Source: a bacterium (GTDB lineage: Bacteria > Chloroflexota > Dehalococcoidia > Tepidiformales > Tepidiformaceae). Taken from it: a stretch of 14,469 nt of DNA. A model generated the notes under the pieces. It was not told the origin of the DNA, did not search any database, and saw only the letters and a program-made list of their open reading frames with translations. Below, one piece after another: positions 14,324-14,469 of the stretch. The translations under genes and the position numbers were made by a program. Location of the stretch: NCBI GenBank assembly GCA_945861295.1, contig CAMAUF010000011.1:1-14469 (forward strand), in the 5' to 3' direction. Position 1 is the first letter of the stretch. Every line of letters starts with the position of its first letter.

Positions 14324-14469
14324 CGCGCGCTCGGTCAGCCCTTTGGTGAAAGTCACGAGTTTCTCGGCCAACCAGCCCGCTCCGTGGCCGTCGCATGGTT
14401 CAAGTCCTCGACAGTCGGCGCCTGCGGCGGAACGTTAGTTGTGGGCGATCACCTAGCGGGCGCCGCGGG
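14324..14469. other. no recognisable gene
   Basis: These last 146 bases show no convincing reading frame or RNA gene. Near the right edge CTAGCGGGCGC (14453-14463) resembles the elements before the thymidylyltransferase and glycosyltransferase genes, so a promoter for a following plus-strand gene could begin here. Nothing beyond the edge can be checked. Confidence 0.3.

Noticed and set aside
14398..14415. tRNA T-loop-like GGTTCAAGTCC
   Set aside because: The flanking bases cannot form the 5-bp T-stem (only three of five pairs), and no acceptor, D or anticodon arms are found.
14261..14434. Minus-strand open frame with a protein-like stretch (GHGAGWLAEKLVTFTKGL)
   Set aside because: It has 57 codons, stops at both ends, no ATG or ribosome binding site, and overlaps the 3' end of the phosphodiesterase-like gene. 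Possibly a gene remnant, but not supportable.

Overview
The window is a GC-rich, densely packed bacterial chromosome segment with nine recognisable genes. No RNA gene, insertion sequence or CRISPR array is visible. The organism cannot be named from the sequence alone. A GatB of bacterial GatCAB type, a YvcK with a membrane-anchored N-terminus, GTG starts, near-leaderless promoters with TATACT-like -10 boxes, and a selenocysteine-type SelD would suit a high-GC lineage such as Chloroflexota, but this is a tentative guess.

Left part (1-5812, all minus strand). Reading in the direction of transcription: a DinB-like protein (5273-5797), a P-loop ATPase (3890-5254), and a TPR protein with a degenerate nucleotide-binding-like head (2374-3879). 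The three are separated by 18 and 10 bases and look like one operon. gatB (814-2295) follows with its own promoter, and then a yvcK-type gene that runs off the left edge of the window. The ATPase/TPR pair is a two-gene module of unknown function with the architecture of STAND-like conflict or signalling systems.

Right part (5894-14323, mostly plus strand) is a surface-polysaccharide locus. It holds a long-form glucose-1-phosphate thymidylyltransferase and a dTDP-glucose 4,6-dehydratase (ATGA overlap), then a family 2 glycosyltransferase, a single 880-residue polypeptide that joins a Wzx-like flippase to a Wzy-like polymerase (ATGA overlap with the glycosyltransferase), and a divergent alkaline-phosphatase-superfamily protein. 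Together these would make dTDP-4-keto-6-deoxyglucose, transfer a sugar to a lipid-linked repeat unit, flip it and polymerise it. rmlC and rmlD are not in the window.

Between the two halves of the glycan locus sits selD on the minus strand. Its reading frame contains an in-frame TGA exactly where the catalytic Cys/Sec of SelD belongs, with a possible SECIS hairpin just after it. The gene therefore starts upstream of the TGA (about 9031), and an ordinary stop-to-stop ORF call would remove its active site.

The strongest items for follow-up are the selenocysteine-encoding selD, the flippase-polymerase fusion, and the ATPase/degenerate-P-loop-TPR pair.
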